From: Collodictyon triciliatum
Lineage: Eukaryota > CRuMs
Length of the DNA: 49,226 nt
Direction of reading: 5' to 3'
Assembly: GCA_043381765.1 (NCBI GenBank)
Contig: JBHJMP010000678.1
Span: forward strand, 1 to 49,226
Position 1 is the first letter of the stretch. Every line of letters begins with the position of its first letter. Positions 34,450 through 47,600 of the stretch are shown here, piece after piece. Made by a program: the position numbers and the translations under genes. The notes beneath the pieces are model-generated. The model was not told where the DNA came from. It was given only the letters and a program-made list of their open reading frames with translations, and ran no database searches.

Positions 34450-37400
34450 ATGTCCTCACGGCTCCAAAAGGTCACAGTTCTGCTGGAGAGGTTTTCTCTT
34501 TTCTCTTTTCTTCTTTTCTTCTTTTCTTCTTTTCTTCTTTTCTTCTTTTCTTCTTTTCTTCTTTTCTTCTTTTCTTCTTTTCTTCTTTTCTTTTTCTTTT
34601 GTACCATTTATACGTTCTCTAATCTGACTTTATTCTTTTGTCAGCGAGCCCTCTGCAAATGCATCAGCAAAAGAGACCAGCCAAACAGAAGACCCAGAGC
34701 CAACCACGTTTGTCTCTCGAACCCCTGAACCAATAAGAATCGGATTAACCAGTTATATTTATCATTTCCACCCAGTCGAACCAAAGCCAACATCTCCACC
34801 ATCCTGCACAAAATTGAAAGGAATAATAAAAAAAAAATCATACCTACCCAGTCACCCACTAATTCATCAACATTGCTAAAGAAATCCGCGATTGAAGTTT
34901 CAAAGGATGTCCATGGTTGGCAAATCACGAACTTTGGGTATCTTCTCATCACAGTTCCAGAGTGCTCGGGAGATCACAAACATACAATCCGACGAAAAGC
35001 AGATGGAAAATGAATTGCAAGAACTTCACACGTTTATATCAGAATCTATTGAGGAAGAAGAGGTCAACATGACCACCAAGAAAAGGTATATCTATCAACA
35101 TATCCATTTGAACATTTTCCACTCGCTGTCTTTCTTTGTCTTTATTCCTTTCCCTGTTCTTTATGTGCTACAATATGAATGGGACCTATCAATTTGAAAG
35201 CAAGAAAAACAAGTCCAGACCATCCCGCCTCTCTCCAAATAATCATTTTTGGGAGCTATTATATTGGAGGCATAACTTATCGCTTATTCTTTACAAAGAT
35301 TTATTTATTACCTTCTTATCTTGTTTTAGCATAATATCATCACTGCAAGCAATTGTGCAAGAATTCAATCAGGACGAAGCAAGTGACACTTCATCCGCAC
35401 AAGCGGTTGTTGCAGGAAAACTTTACAAGATATTAGAGGCCATGATGCATGAAGTATCTCAAACTTATTTTTGAATTCTGATTGATATTAGTTGCGCCTA
35501 TGGAAGTTTAGGTGTCAGCTAGTTGTGTTTATAAACCCATGCTTTGGTTTTTGTTTTAAGATAAATTTTCTTGTTGGCTGCGCCATTCTAGGTAAAGAAT
35601 CGTAAGGAGAGTCAGGAAAAGTATAGTGTAGCGTTGCTGAAGCTCACAAATGCGATGTCTGTTATAAAGACAGAGAATGAAATTAGGCAGAAAATTCTTG
35701 AGAAGAAAGGTATCCGATGTTTCCAAAAAAAAATTCACATTTTATCTTTGTTTCGCTCCTATGGCACGGAATTAAAGGGAACTCCTTATTAGATAAACTC
35801 GGGCAAGAAGCTATACAAGCCCATATTAATATTGGGACAGAACTTCAAATTAGAAAAGTAACAATTTATAGCTGCCGTTTTTTTCATCATGAGACGGAAC
35901 AAAAAAAAAAAAACGGAAAGATTTATCGGAATCCTTTTCCTTATATTTTAATATCCTTTTCGCACTTATTCATTTTCTCCCCATCTTTTCCCATATTTCA
36001 TGGTATTTTCACTTCTCCTTTTTATGCATAAGACTTTGTCATTTGTAAAATTGCAATCTTACTAGAAAAAACAAATAAATATGAAAATTGCATCCAATGA
36101 GCCTAGAATCTCGAGGAGAAAGTTCAAAAGCTCGAATTGCATATTGAAGTGTTGAGTGACCTAAGGGAGAGAGAATCAAAAGAAAAGTGTCGATTGTCCA
36201 GGAAGGTTGCCCAACTAGAAGCTGAGGTTTGAAATATGGTTACATCGAGGCACAATATCGTTGTTCCAATTTATTTTTTTTGATTGTGATTGAAGCCATA
36301 AAATATTGTTAAATATATACTTTACCTAAATTTTTACATTCATCGAACTAATATGGTCGGGTAATTTCCATCAACATGTGTTTATTTCAGATCGATGATC
36401 TTAAGAACACAATCAAGAGTGACAAAGACATCATCAAAGACCTCAGTAAAGAAAATAATTTTATATTACCATCCGGTGCAAAAGCATACTACTCATGACT
36501 TGTGAATCGCCATATGTTTTCCAAAATATGTTTGGGAGCAAAATAGTTACGCTGTGATTAACCCACAGACGAAGAGATTAAGGAACTAAAGACCAGCTAT
36601 GATGAATTGAAGGCATCAAAATCAAGGGTATTATTGTTTCAAGATTCTGCTCTTTACATTCCATGTGTCATTTATGAGCACCATGGCAAGTTGGAGCTAT
36701 AACATATCAAAAAAAAAAATTGCAGAGAGAAGTTCACCGGGAAATATTAGAAGAAGCATCAGCTATTCAAGAGGCCATCATCAAGTCGGCCAGTCAATCG
36801 GATTTTGTGGATGTAAAATTACCCCAGGTTGTTGGTTCAGAGACAGTAAAGCGTCCCAGCACTACGCCTGATGTACGTATTGTAAATTGAAATGCATACA
36901 GGGAAATGACAATTTACACACATATTGATAGTCGCAAGCTTTTCACAAGGGTGAACTATTAACAAATGCCATAAATAAATAATGAATATACCATTTAAGA
37001 ACTCTGCTCTTTCGATTCCGATTAAAACTCCAACTTTAACTCACGATTCTTCCTTCAGTCAGGTCTGCAAGAAAAAAAAACAAGAAGTATATTGTCTAAG
37101 CGTTATTACTGTTTTTTACGTTCAATATTACCCATTGACAAATCCTGTTCTTATTAGGTATTTCCAAACCCACTGAAACCGCATTACCCTCCGCGTCGAC
37201 CGAAGGGAGAGTCCACGCGTAGTTTTCCAAACAGAGTTTATGCCCTTAACTCCAACCAGTCCTCGTGGGCACATTTTTATTTCTTTTTAACTTTCATAAT
37301 TTTTCTTTTGTGCTTTCTCGTTTTTTCCTGTTTTTTTTTCCCGTTTTTTCCGTTTTTTTTTTCGGTTTACATAATCGAACTTTAATATTATACCGAATGG

Positions 37401-40014
37401 AATATTATATATTACACACAACCTATGCCAACCACTACCTAATATTGTTAGGAGAACGCGCCTGCAAAACTCCAGTTCAGCACCAGCTTCATTGTTTCAT
37501 TTATTCATTTTTGACATCACACAGCTTTATTTAAAAATCAACCTATATATTTTTTTTCCTTTATTCGATTCAAAGTGTAGCGAGGTTATGCCTAAAAAAA
37601 AATCAACCTATATATAATATCTTGGAACTAACAATAATTCTTCATCCAAAGCCGATCGCCTCATATTGAAGAACAAAAGTTTCAACCCGTGTGGATACAA
37701 GCACACTATTCCACAAACAAACCCAGAAAATACTACTTGACAGAATCAACAGATGAGTGGCTGGGTTTGTGATGATACAGTCTGCATAGCATGTTATTTT
37801 AATTCCATTACTGTGAATGTCATTTAAGTAATGAAGGTACTGACATTATCTCTGCTTAGTTCACATGGCCCAATCAAACCCAGAAATAACACCGCAAGCC
37901 CTGGAACTAGGACAGAAACTTCTTATGTCTAAGGATTTGTTCATTCATGTAATTATCAAAAAAAAAAAATTCCACCTCGTACATATTCCCACAAAGCATA
38001 CGGGAACCATTTGTTGGTATATTTTAAAATATAAATCAAAACTAACAGAAAAAGTACCTTTCGTGGATGTATGTTGCAGACTCTGTATTTCATACATTCT
38101 TTAAGTTATTGGAACCAGAAAACAGAGAGGTTATATAGTTCTTGACATTAAACCATGCTCCAACTTTGAAAATAACTTCAATATCTTTCAGAAAGTTCAT
38201 GTGTTAAATATGATTTCCATATAAATTCTTCGTTACCTTTTAAATAATAGCTAGCGGAGTTTGTATCTCAGTTTGTGCACGTGTATTATGATATATGCAT
38301 CTTCTATTTGAACCAAGGTTTGCTTCTAATCCAAAAATACATAAGTGAATCGGATGTCATAAATTAAAATAAATGATATCTATCGAAGCTATCAGTTCTA
38401 ATTGGTGAATGTGTTATATAAAGGGAACTACGATTCGTGCGTCAGCATTTTAAAAAGGGTTGATGTTATGCTGGGACATGATAGCGATTCCCACCTCCAT
38501 GAGTTGAAATACATTACATTGAATGCGCACGCCCACATTCTTTTTCTGTAATGACTCTCCACATGATATTATCTCTCCGTATAACCATAGCCGTAGTGAT
38601 CAAACATCTATATAATGTCGATATTGATAGATAATCTTAAACAGAAAAGAGAAATATTCAAGCAGTTTGAACCACTTGAAAAGGGCACTAAAATTAATAA
38701 AGGACAAGGTTTTTCTGAAATTTAGGCATATTTCATGCAGTAATTACATTCATTCATTCATTCGTAGTATATTGATTTCAATTTAATCACATATTATATC
38801 TCTTTCAAACAGAATCCCTTAAAATTATTCGAAACGTATATGAGAATGTCGTGTGTGTTAATCAAAATGCAAAAGTAGGGTTTAGAAGACTTTTTTATCC
38901 TTTTTTTAACCCTCTTTCCTTTTATCTTTTATCTTTTATCTTTTATCTTTTATCTTTTATCTTTTATCTTTTATCTTTTATCTTTTATCTTTTATCTTTT
39001 ATCTTTTATCTTTTATCTTTTATCTTTTATCTTTAAAAGAATATGTAGAGTGATATTCTTTTGATCATTTTCATTCGTTGTAGTTACACTGCTTCATTAA
39101 AGTTTCTCACTGGCGCTCGTCTTTCCTCCGACGTGTTTTGCAATGACGGTGAATTTGAATAAGTTTACCATTCTAGAAATTGATTTATGTATGCATCATG
39201 CGCATAAATATATTGGATTTTTTTTCAACGCTATTTCATTCTTTTAGAAACTTTCCTGAGACCCACCGAACCCCACCCAAACTCTATTGACATCGTTGAA
39301 ACAAAGATGTCTATCGAAGAATGCCTTGTAGCGTTGAATTATAACTCGGCCCTATTATACGTAAGGAGAGCAATTTTTTCATTCCACGTCGTGAATTATT
39401 TGAGTTTTTTTTCTTAGAGCACAACACAGCTTCTTTTTTTAAAATAAATAAATAAATAAATAAATATGTATAGATGTATTTTTATCCATCCAAATTTATA
39501 ATAACAACTGACAGATATGACAGGGAATATTTTGGGATTGATATTATATCTTTAATATAGTTCTGTCTTCGAGATTTGGTGATGTCCCGCAAGATACTGG
39601 ATACATTTCTCCACGTGCCATCGGTTGATATGAAGCATTTTATTGCTCCTCACATTCTACATTTTTTACTATGAAACTAAATCATCTGACAAGGATATCT
39701 GTCCTATCCCAGGATTCAGAGAAGACGAATTCACATCAACATCTTGTGCGGCTAGCAGAGAATCTTAGCAAGAGATTACGTGTATTACTGAAGAGACTAT
39801 CCTTTATTTTTACATTATGCATCGTGATATAATACTATTTTCTACTTTGTATACTGTCCCCAACTCAACTTACCCCATTTCTTCAACTTTTTTTTTTGGT
39901 CATGTGTCATGACCATAGGAGTTGGAGACTCAGTCGACCATGCCACATTCTTCAGATGATAACCACGAACCAGTGGAACTCACCCAACGAGGATTTTGGT
40001 CGTCTAGAAACTAA
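34450..40014 (+). CDS. Long coiled-coil protein with TPR-like segment (gene E, paralogue of D)
   Basis: The start is ATG 34450 in exon 34450-34490 (MSSRLQKVTVLLE), followed by a repeat-filled intron and an exon from 34645 (EPSANASAKETSQTEDPEPT). Recognisable blocks line up with gene D in order. EMENELQELHTFISESI-type helix (ending at 35085) is followed by exon 35330-35453. NLEEKVQKLELHIEVLSDLR, then IDDLKNTIKSDKDIIKDL follow. The exon 38424-38547 gives GNYDSCVSILKRVDVML, and then LKEKYSSSLNHLKRALKLI gives the TPR-like pair. Later exons (ETFLRPTEPHPNSIDIVE, DSEKTNSHQHLVRLAENL, ELETQSTMPHSSDDNHE) lead to the stop at 40014. There is no EF-hand, unlike D. Splice joins between 34690 and 34905 and between 37180 and 37900 are uncertain. 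The protein is probably a cytoplasmic scaffold or cytoskeletal protein; function is unknown. Confidence 0.62.
34498..34592. repeat. (CTTCTTTT)n array
   Basis: About eleven 8-bp units fill the first intron of gene E, starting within ten bases of its donor. Confidence 0.97.
38914..39033. repeat. (TTTTATC)n array, about 16 copies
   Basis: A perfect 7-bp tandem repeat lies in a gene E intron. The unit is not a known telomere repeat. Confidence 0.97.
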
Positions 40015-41662
40015 GCACAATCGTGTACCATGGTACTCAGAAATCAATAATATTACCCTACCAAGGATTATCTGAGCTGGCAATCTCTTGTACAAATATA
40101 TTCACTTTGCTTCTCCGACACTGCCAGCCACCAACACGCCCACACGTCTACAAGAAATGATAAGAAAAGGGAGAGAATGGAAGGCCGTCCTTGTATCAGA
40201 TTATACCGCACATAGACGCCAATAGCACAAATGGATTTTTATGGATGACAACGTCGTATTCCCTTTCTTGTTTACCTCTTTTTCGCCCTCAAATCTCATC
40301 CAATGCCGAATCCTACTGCGCGGATAACTATTATATTCCCCTTTTCTCACCCTTTCTCTCTCTCCCCATTCCTCTTCCTCTTCCTCTCTTTCTCCCTCTT
40401 CCTCGACCATGCAACTGTCACATGTACCTCTATAAATCGATATAGAAACTCTCATCAATCCGCATAGGCCATCCCTGCAACCGCGCCCTTTGCGCTGCAA
40501 AAGAAGCCAGGCAGCCGAGAAGTCAGGACTTTTGGGATGGGAACTGCGGTATTCACAAAAGTCCTCAACATTCAGTGAATCGAATCCTAAAGATGGCAGA
40601 CCTTCCAGATTTGGGCAATTTGACATGTGGCCGGAGGCATGTTCCACACCACAGACCAACACAATTTGGATACAGGTTGGACACACGGAACAGGAGAAAG
40701 AGGTTGAAATTGTGGTGTGAGTCTCGAAACTCACATGTTGCAGAGTTGTGTCTTTTTTTTTTTTCCTTCATTTTCTTATCTTTTTATAGAGAGGCCTTTT
40801 GATAAGAGATAAAATAAAATGTACTATCGTGTGAATCGGTATTCTTTCTGTCCTTATTATTATTATTATTTTTTTATTATTATTATTATTGTTTAATTGA
40901 ATTCGATTGGATATTTGTTAAGTTCCTATTTCTGTTGTGGTTGTTTTATTCATGTATTTATTTGTGCGTGCGGTGGAAACAAAACGAACCGGTTTTCTTT
41001 GGTTGTTTTTCTGCCGTGCCGTTCCGTTCCGTTCGATTCAGTTTAGTTCCGTTCGATTCAGTTCGGTTCTATTTTGACGAGATTTTATTCAGACGAAATA
41101 CATGTTTGATACGTCTCTATGATTCCTGACCTGCTTGCTTGTCTTTATCTTCTTCGCTGCTCAAGCAATGCTTGGAAGAAAACAAACCCACATGAGATGG
41201 AGCGAAGGTTAAAGAAAGAAGAAAGAAAAAAAAAAGGAAAAGAAGCGAAGCTAGGTTTTGTTTGTTTGAGCTCAGCACATTCTGCAATGCCCTTCCTGTT
41301 TTTCTATCAAGCACAGCGAACTAACCAAACCAAAACGAAGTGAGACGAAACAGAAGATTATCGGAAGCGCAGCGGATAATGAATGTAAAATAATGTTAGT
41401 GATTAGTAGATAGAATATGTATACACGGATGCTAAAACTGCTATATTCGCAACTGAACAGCTTCTGTCTAGCATAAATGAATATGACGAAAACGCGTATA
41501 TTTACCGTCATAGGACAAGAAAAATAAACAAAATCTAGATATAAACACGAAAGCAACGCCTCCTTCAAAATCGCCCTGTTCATCTATCTTATAAAATACC
41601 TGCTTTTTCCCTAATAAAAAATCAACAACAACAACCATCACAGCACATAGGAAACCCGACAA
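40015..41662. other. Intergenic, 1.65 kb
   Basis: The interval lies between the gene E stop and the single-exon Myb start. A GC-richer block (40440-40740) is open on both strands for up to 177 codons, but the minus frame lacks an ATG and neither translation shows a known domain. ATT repeats lie at 40857-40890. A duplicated GTTCCGTTCGATTCA motif lies at about 41023-41065. Confidence 0.45.
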
Positions 41663-42706
41663 ATGCAGCCATTCCAGCAGACACAAAGCCTCCCACCAAA
41701 ACGCTCTGTAGGTTGGACACAGCAGGAGGATCAACTATTGATGGAAGCTGTGCAATCACAGCTATCAAACCGATCACAGTCATCACAACCACATTCGCCA
41801 GGGCCAATCACACCCACTTCCACCGCCATCACAACACCAACGTCATCATCATTCCCATCACAGACGCTATATTCACAATCTTTGGAATTCTCTGCTTTTC
41901 AAACAGGAACGCCATCGACACCATCACCATCTCAGTCGTTGGCGTCATATTCACAATCACAGTCACAATCATCACAGTCACAATCACAATCACAATCACA
42001 ATCTTACCGAGCTCCATCCATCTCGTGGAGCGCCGTTTCCGCACACATCTCGCAGGCTTCCCAGCACCGCTTCACACGGACATCCAAGCAGTGTGCCCAG
42101 CGATGGTTGCGTGTGTTGGACCCAAAGATTTCGCGCCTTGCTTGGACATCCGATGAAGACGCCATTCTGCATCAGACTGTCGACCGCTACGGCGTTTCCT
42201 GCTGGAGTCGGGTGGCTCTTCGCCTGCCCGGACGAACAGACATTCAGTGCCGCAGTCGTTGGCTGCATCTTTGCCAGACCGAGCGCGACCGCATGGCTGC
42301 CCAGTCGCAGATGCTTCAGACATATCGGCCCAGTCAATCTCACTCTCTTCAATCGCAAACGCTCCAGTACAGTCAATCACAATCACAATCACAATCACAA
42401 TCACAATCCCAGTCGCAGCCTTTTCAGCCTCAAGATTACAAACCCAGTCGATCACAGCTTGCGACCGATGCACCAACCTCGCTTGTCTCCTCTGCTATGT
42501 CTGCATCTACTTCTTCGTCTTCGTCGTCGTCTTCTGCTTCGCTCTTGCTACTTCGTCCGGCTTCTTTGAGTCGCGTGTCCATTCAGAATCTCCTCAATGC
42601 GGATGAGCAGGGGCAAACAGCAAGCTCGCATGTTGATGCAGGTACGGGCGGAAGTTTGCAGCAGGAGCTTCAAAAGCGAAAGAGGCGGTCGGATGGCTCA
42701 TATTAG
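41663..42706 (+). CDS. Myb DNA-binding protein with split first repeat
   Basis: This is a single exon of 347 aa. Repeat 1 begins at VGWTQQEDQLLMEA (Trp18), then is interrupted by about 85 residues of Ser/Thr/Pro and Ser-Gln repeats. It resumes at ISWSAVSAHI (Trp122) and ends at QCAQRWLRVLDP (Trp148). Repeat 2 is intact (Trp161, Trp181, Trp200) with AWTSDEDAILHQTVDRYG and GRTDIQCRSRWL. A second Ser-Gln tract, a poly-Ser tract and a basic C-terminus (QKRKRRSDGSY) follow. It is probably a nuclear transcription factor or telomere/snRNA-promoter binder. The inserted loop falls where helix 1 meets helix 2, so the repeat could still fold. Sharing GRTDIQC/RVDVQC motifs with the Myb gene at 10437-12986 suggests they are related. 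Confidence 0.9.
   Translation: MQPFQQTQSLPPKRSVGWTQQEDQLLMEAVQSQLSNRSQSSQPHSPGPITPTSTAITTPTSSSFPSQTLYSQSLEFSAFQTGTPSTPSPSQSLASYSQSQSQSSQSQSQSQSQSYRAPSISWSAVSAHISQASQHRFTRTSKQCAQRWLRVLDPKISRLAWTSDEDAILHQTVDRYGVSCWSRVALRLPGRTDIQCRSRWLHLCQTERDRMAAQSQMLQTYRPSQSHSLQSQTLQYSQSQSQSQSQSQSQSQPFQPQDYKPSRSQLATDAPTSLVSSAMSASTSSSSSSSSASLLLLRPASLSRVSIQNLLNADEQGQTASSHVDAGTGGSLQQELQKRKRRSDGSY
41940..42003. repeat. Coding (CACAAT)n, first Ser-Gln tract
   Basis: Hexamer units in frame encode Ser-Gln repeats inside Myb repeat 1. A second stretch of the same hexamer lies at 42374-42411 in the same gene. Confidence 0.95.
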
Positions 42707-42781
42707 GCCGTGGGGTGGTTCATCTTTGTGCATCGCTGTAAGTAGCTCACAGTTTTTGCCTGAGTCGACAAGTCTCTTTCC

Positions 42782-42815
<34 letters not shown>

Positions 42816-44050
42816 GTATGTGAACGCTTTAAAATGAAATTTTATTATCAAATACAGTCGTATATATAACCCATCCTATTCCATCCAGTTTTCCCCTTTT
42901 TTATCTTTATATTTATCTTATTTTTTCAGTGCTCGGTTTGCGTTGTTTTGTTTTTTTTTTTTGAAAGAAACGGTAAATTACCCCTATCAGATTCTACGTT
43001 CCCAATACTCGGCCCGCCTTCTTGTCATCCTAATTTGTCCTGCTTCAAGAGAAAATAATTTTCCAAAAAGAAGGGCAAAAAGCGGAGATTTATATCTATT
43101 TTTATAACGAATTCCTTTCTTCATTCATTTTATCACGGTTTTTTTGAGTCTATTATCTATCTTTTTGTTGTTATTGTTATGTTTTTTCTTTTATCATTAA
43201 TAATATTTATATACATCACCCCATCTCCAAAGTGTCGCTCACCCCTATTTGTGAGGCAGTTTTTTCGAGGAAATCGCATGGGTGGATTTCCTTGCTTATT
43301 TGAACTTGCCATTCGACACATCGCTTTCAATCATTTTATATATTGGCATGAAATTATTTTGGGCAATAGAATAATTTCACTTCGTTTATATATACATGCT
43401 TTTATTTTTTCTTCTTTTTTTCTCTACAAGAGGCCTTTTTTCCTTGAGTTTTTCCTTGGTCATTTGATTCTTTTGATGTTGCCCTTTCCCGAATATTTGC
43501 TCTTTATATTGCCCCATTTGCCCAATGAATAAAAACTAATTTGCGTTCACGAAACTAAATGCCATGCTGGTGCATCAAACAAGATTGGGTTTATAATCTC
43601 ACACGAACACAACTCCTGATATTAATTTATTCTTTATATAATAAGATGACTTTCTTTAGAAAAAAAATAGTGATGATGGTAATGAATTAAATTAGCGCAG
43701 GTTTTTCACAGCATATTTTTTTCTTTACAAGCATTGCTTCAGTCGGGTATTCATTCTCGATTTTATTGTATAGATAAGATGATAACCGAAATCACAAACG
43801 AAGAAAATATGCGATGTGGTGCGCGAATTGGATTAAAGGGTTGAAGGCGACGCAGAGCGCAAAGAGAGAGAGGATTTTCAGGCAAGTGAGATGACACCCA
43901 CCATTATCTCCAGAGGCCTTCTGATGAATTCTCGTCTCCTTTTTCCTTTTTTTCCTTTTTTTTTTCCTTTTTTTTCCTTTTTTTCCTTTTTTTTCCTTTT
44001 TTTTCCTTTTTTTTTCCTTTTTTTTTTCTCCTTTTCCGAGATAGTGGGAA
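42707..44050. other. Intergenic, convergent 3' ends
   Basis: The interval lies downstream of the Myb stop. It holds (CAAT)n at 42782-42812 and AT-rich sequence. An ATG-started frame at 43179-43532 is very Phe/Leu/Ile-rich, as expected by chance from T-rich DNA, and is not called. Confidence 0.45.
43935..44030. repeat. (CCTTTTTT)n pyrimidine array
   Basis: Imperfect units of CC followed by six to ten T end at a CTCC boundary just before the 44051-44128 short frame. Confidence 0.95.
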
Positions 44051-44128
44051 TCACTGCTCCACCTCAGCCGGTTCTTCGGTGATTTCTTCGATAGTGAATT
44101 GTGGTTGTAATTCTTCGCGTTCATCCAT
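44051..44128 (-). CDS. Short acidic ORF, possible last exon of the H+-pyrophosphatase
   Basis: Twenty-five residues (MDEREELQPQFTIEEITEEP...) end at TGA. A plausible acceptor, CCCTCTAG, lies eight bases upstream. It could be the cytosolic tail of the pyrophosphatase, but the phase does not match the best donor at 44603/44602. I list it as coding-like rather than as a firm gene. Confidence 0.25.
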   Translation of the reverse strand: MDEREELQPQFTIEEITEEPAEVEQ

Positions 44129-44266
44129 GTCGTGCACTAGAGGGAATTTTAATACTTTTGTTATATTTCTCCTTTCCTAATATTTCGAGGGCTGAATTTT
44201 ATGTACGTTCGTTTTTTAATTTAATTTTTTTTCATTTCTTGTTTCTCTTTGCGAGTATTTGTAAGG

Positions 44267-44308
<42 letters not shown>

Positions 44309-44602
44309 CATATATATGAATATTGTCCTCTTACTTTCGACTTTCTCGTATCCTTTGGTTGGTAAGACACGGGGAAGAGATGGGGTGATGGAGGGTTCCT
44401 ATTTTTCACGACAATTATCGGTGTTTGAACGGAATGAATTAAATAATAATAATTATAATAATAATAATATAAATTTAACCATAATCATAAAATGTAAAAG
44501 GGCTGTCTTATCTAATGAATCCAGTTGCACAAAAAAGAAAAGAAAAAAAAGACAATACAGTACAGTACATTGGTAATTATTATTTTGTAATGAAACTGAA
44601 AC

Positions 44603-47600
44603 CTCGCCCAGCATGAAGAACCATACAAAGAGAACCCCCACACCAGAAAGAATCATCAGAACGAATCCAATCACCCTGAATACACATAATTAGACTAGAA
44701 CATTGCAGAAAGACGAGAAAAGAATCCCAAAACTATGACTTCCTTCCTTCTTTTCCCTTCTTTTTTTATGTCTTGGCATTTTCTTTAGTTGTTGTTGCAG
44801 CCAATATTAGCTGATGTTAACTGACAACCCCCGAGATAAACTACAGCAGAAATGGATACATATGTATACCAAAAAAAAAAAATGAGGAGTGAGAAGAAAG
44901 ATAAAAGGACATACCATTTACTCCCATCGTCGGCAAACAAATCGGCCATCACAAGTGCGACAATAGACATGAGCTTGAGGAGGATGTTGAGAGACGGGCC
45001 GGACGTGTCCTTGAACGGGTCTCCTACTGTATCGCCAGCGACGAGTGCCTTGTGCGTTTCAGAGCCTTTGCCGCCGTATTCACCGCTCTCGCAAAACTTC
45101 TTTGCATTGTCCCACGCCCCTCCCGCATTGGCCATCACGACAGCAAGGAGAAATCCAGACACAATCGAGCCAACCAGCATCCCGGTCAGTGTGATGGACC
45201 CGAAGCCAAACCCGATTACGCAGGGCGAAATCACAGCCAACAACCCGGGAAGAAGCATTTCGCGAAGAGCAGAGGTGGTGCTGATGTCCACGCACCGTGC
45301 ATAGTCGGCTTTGGCACCCGGCAGCCCTTCTTTGAGCCCTTCAATCTCGGCAAACTGGCGCCGGATTTCTTGGATGATTTGCTGGGCAGCTTTCCCGACT
45401 GCAGTCATGGTCAGGGAGGCAAACAGGAACGGCAGGACGGCTCCGATAAGGAGACTGTGAGCGCATGGGCAGAAAGTATTGGTGGTATTTGGTTTAGTTA
45501 GGTTATGCGATAGTGGTGATGATGGTGATGGTGATGGTGATGGTGATGGTGATGGTGATGGTGATGGTGATGATGGTGTGTTTGAGAAAAGGATATGGAA
45601 GGCATACCCAAGGATAACATTTATATTCTGTACAATATCGATTTCGACATCTTCAAGACCAGCAGCCTGGCGTGGATAATACAGATGGTTGATTAGTGGT
45701 TAAAAGAAAAAAGGGGGAAATTGAAGGAAATGGAAAATTACAAACAATTTATTCCAGCTTAGACTGTATTATTTTTCTTTTTTCTTTTTTCTTTTTTCTT
45801 CTGAAAAATCTGAACTACATAGATTGTTTGTCATTCATTAATATTAAAAGAAAAAAATTTTTTTAAAAAAAAAACGAGGTGAGAGTATCCTTTTGGTGTG
45901 AATCTTTCGCTTTCATTAATTTACAGTCTGTCAAACATTCATGCAATCCCTCTATGCACCCAAGTGTCTATAAAAGTCCTCGCAGGTATGCAAGTGTTTA
46001 CCTTTGTGAACGCCTTCATCAAGGCAATTGCCGTCAAAACTGCAGAGCCGATGGCGAACCCTTTCCCAGTGGCCGCAGTGGTATTTCCCAGCGCATCGAG
46101 GGCGTCCGTCCTCTGTCGGACCCGCGGGTCCAACTCGGCCATTTCTGCGATTCCACCAGCATTGTCTGCAACTGGGCCGTATGCGTCTGTGGCCAGTGTT
46201 ACGCCCAACGTGGATAGCATTCCAACAGGCGCAATCGCTGTGCCGAAATCTCCGTCCAGCGCATCGCATACCAGAATCGTGATGACGAGAATCACAGCTG
46301 AAGGAACTGCACTCCACATGCCCACAGCGAGTCCCTGGATAATCACAGTAGCTGGGCCAGTTCGACCGGCCTGCGCGATGGACTGTGTGGGCCAGTATGC
46401 AAACGATGTTGTAAACTCGGTAAAGTATCCAATCAGAATTCCTACGTCACACATAAGAGGATTAAATGAACGAAGAATAATATGGAGTTGACTTCAGAAA
46501 AGTTAACTAGAAATACGGGAATATACAGTTCGGCTGCTATCAAAAGATATGATAAAGTAGGAATTAGATGTCAAAAGTAAAGGATAAGTGCATGAGTTTA
46601 TGGTGCCCAGACAGGATTTTGATGAGGGAAATAAATAAATTAGATGGTTAAGTCATGAACAAACCGGAAACAAGCCCTGTGACTATGCAGAAGTATGTTT
46701 CCACGCCAAAGTGAAGCGATGATACAATTGGATAGCCCAAAACTGAAAAAAACGAAAGTAAGTCGTAATTAGTTTCTATAAAATCTTTCAGAGAAAAACT
46801 TTTTATCGAACGTGACAAGCAATTGCAGCAGGAAGATTACGCAATCATCTCTTAAGAGTCCGAAATCACACCCAAGAGAGTCAAAAAAAAAATCCATTTA
46901 ATTTAATTTGTATATGGCCGATAGACGAGCGAGAAAATAAAGATACACATACCAATCACGATTGCGGAGGAAACGATGACCCCGAGTCTCATGGCGAACA
47001 AAAGGTCGTTTTGGGAGGCATTCTCCTTTGTGCGAACAAAAAGCGAGCCGATTAAAGAGGCGAGGATTCCCAGGCCACAAATCCAGAAAGGGAGGGCAAT
47101 GGCTTCAGTGCTGTTTTCTTTTTCCACGGAACCAATGGAAGCAGCGGCAATGACACAGCCGACATATGATTCAAACAAATCTGCACCCATTCCAGCAACA
47201 TCACCGACATTGTCACCGACGTTATCAGCTATAACACCCTGTTTTATATTATTTTTTTCAATCATAATGACACCCAAACGATTACAAATGAAAGTAATTC
47301 TTTTTGGCAAGGATTATGAGGCACATTAGAAAGACGCCAATATGGAAATGTGCTTATGTATGCATCTAATTGTATTCATCATTGCGATAGTGACGATTAT
47401 GGTGATTTTTACAGGATTGCGTGGGTCATCTTCTGGAATGCCAGCCTCAACTTTTCCAACAAGGTCGGAGCCAACGTCGGCTGCCTTTGTATATATTCCA
47501 CCCCCGACTCGCGCAAACAGAGCAATGGACGACGCACCCATTCCAAAACCTGCGAGCTGCTCTGTGTTTTCGATGGCAAGGTATGTAAATGATAGAGACA

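Noticed and set aside
40201-40734. 177-codon minus-strand frame
   Set aside because: It starts at GTG, contains a Glu run from a CTC-rich tract, is open on the opposite strand too, and matches no family I know.
43179-43532. 117-codon plus-strand frame rich in Phe, Leu and Ile
   Set aside because: Composition is that of T-rich DNA, with no TM periodicity or splice context; not called as a membrane protein.
45939-46491. Plus-strand frames over the pyrophosphatase core exon
   Set aside because: They are antisense shadows of the highly conserved [10 protein letters not shown] exon.
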